A DNA stretch of 64,000 nucleotides, taken from the NCBI GenBank assembly GCA_026196955.1, contig JAPHTO010000049.1, positions 1 to 64,000 on the forward strand. Direction: 5' to 3'. The DNA comes from Colwellia sp. (GTDB lineage: Bacteria; Pseudomonadota; Gammaproteobacteria; Enterobacterales; Alteromonadaceae). This document shows, piece after piece, positions 62,777-64,000 of the stretch; position 1 is the stretch's first letter, and every line of letters begins with the position of its first letter. Under the pieces are notes generated by a model. That model was not told where the DNA came from and did not search any database. It saw nothing but the letters and a program-made list of their open reading frames with translations. The position numbers and the translations under genes were made by a program.

Positions 62777-63159
62777 TGCGCGCCTCGATGAAGGGATGTT
62801 GGTTTTTTCAACAAAACCACAATTAATACCTCGTTTTTTATTAAAAAGAATCAGGTAGGTGCTTATTTACTTACAAGTGTAAAGTAAGCCCATCGATAAA
62901 ATGAGTAGGGGTTTTCCGCCCAATAGACTTGCCCAGCTAGTAAATTCCATTACTAGCAAGAAATATAGCGTAAGAGACGCTATGCGCCTTAAGTCTTCCT
63001 GGTGGTTTCCTCGTAGATATACGCAGGTTAAAGACTGAGTAATTTAAAATTTAGACCGTTCAATCAGCTTCCGTAACACTAGTTGCGTGTGAAGGTGAGT
63101 CTCTTTTGTCAAAAATTTTAAAGTTCTAGTTAAACCTGCCTTGAGAAGATGACATATAA

Positions 63160-64000
63160 ATGACTGAACAAATGAACACTCAAAGCACCGAAGTGGTTGG
63201 CTTTGACTCTTTAGGCTTGCCTGAAAATTTACTAACTGCTGTAACCAGTATTGGCTTTAGCTCTGCTACCGCTATTCAAGCGAAAACTATTCCACCATTA
63301 TTAGCAGGTAAAGATGTTTTAGGTGAAGCACAAACAGGTACAGGTAAAACTGCTGCTTTTGGTTTGCCTGCTTTAGCAAAAATTGATACTTCTATCAAAA
63401 AGCCACAATTAATGGTATTAGCACCAACACGTGAACTAGCAATGCAAGTGGCCGAAGCAATTGAGTCTTTCGGTAAAAACATGAAGGGATTACGTGTTGC
63501 AACCCTTTATGGTGGTCAATCGTATGGCCCACAATTTCAACAATTAGAGCGTGGTGCGCAAGTTGTTGTTGGTACGCCGGGGCGTTTAATGGATCACTTA
63601 CGTCGTAAGAGCCTTAAATTATCTGATTTAAGCGTATGTGTGCTTGATGAAGCTGATGAAATGTTAAACATGGGCTTTTTAGAAGATATTCAGTGGATTT
63701 TAGATCATTTGCCAGAATCGACACAAATGTGTTTATTCTCTGCCACCATGCCACCAGCTATCCGAAAAATTGCTAATCGTTTCTTAAAAGACCCTGAGCA
63801 TATTAAAATTGAAGCCGTTAAAAAAGCGAAAGCTAACATTTCACAATTTGCATGGAAAGTAAGTGGTATTACTAAAATGACGGCGTTAGAGCGTATTGCT
63901 GAGATTGTTGATTATGATGCAATGATCATTTTTGTACGCACTCGTAATGATACCGTTGATGTCGCTGAAAAATTAGAGCGAGCAGGCTATCCTGCTTTAG
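63160..64000 (+). CDS. deaD: DEAD-box RNA helicase, DeaD/CsdA-like (runs off window)
   Basis: 'FSSATAIQAKTIPPLLAGKDVLGEAQTGTGKTAAFGLP', 'PTRELAMQVAEA', 'VLDEADEMLNMGF', 'LFSATMP'. Missed by track because open at the edge. Confidence 0.93.
   Translation, partial: MTEQMNTQSTEVVGFDSLGLPENLLTAVTSIGFSSATAIQAKTIPPLLAGKDVLGEAQTGTGKTAAFGLPALAKIDTSIKKPQLMVLAPTRELAMQVAEAIESFGKNMKGLRVATLYGGQSYGPQFQQLERGAQVVVGTPGRLMDHLRRKSLKLSDLSVCVLDEADEMLNMGFLEDIQWILDHLPESTQMCLFSATMPPAIRKIANRFLKDPEHIKIEAVKKAKANISQFAWKVSGITKMTALERIAEIVDYDAMIIFVRTRNDTVDVAEKLERAGYPAL

Noticed and set aside
1-64000. CRISPR arrays, rRNA genes, IS elements with terminal repeats
   Set aside because: Looked for regularly spaced repeats, rRNA-like tracts and transposase motifs by eye; none found.

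Overview
The window has two parts. Positions 1 to about 25,480 look like the right-hand portion of an AT-rich accessory island. Positions about 25,500-64,000 are ordinary chromosome of a marine gammaproteobacterium (Colwelliaceae/Alteromonadales-like by gene content; inference). The junction is marked by a partial copy of a tRNA-Ser 3' end (25462-25481), followed directly by a terminator hairpin, which is the expected trace of integration into a tRNA gene. The island carries: an AbiH-type gene with a membrane/coiled-coil partner; a PEP-CTERM protein and lipoproteins; an XRE regulator; an AcrVA2-like protein; a serine recombinase; an ABC-three-component (DUF3732-type) defence operon followed by a CoiA-like nuclease and a DUF4041/GIY-YIG protein; and a compact five-gene cassette at 20032-25175 (lipoprotein, secreted SH3+MBL-fold hydrolase, CDA-fold deaminase, small TM protein, HExxH metallopeptidase). 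I do not recognise the cassette as a described system, and it is the strongest novelty candidate. The chromosomal part holds an HD-GYP response regulator with a triple-VFT hybrid kinase, lipA/lipB/ybeD, a pcaIJF-like cluster with an IclR regulator, rmuC, a GGDEF protein, an NSS transporter, a prepilin with a GspF-like protein, an MBL hydrolase, an ion channel, an ATL protein, the complete nuoA-N operon (13 genes, nuoCD fused) and the start of a deaD-like helicase. All calls are by eye from translated motifs; no database searches were run.
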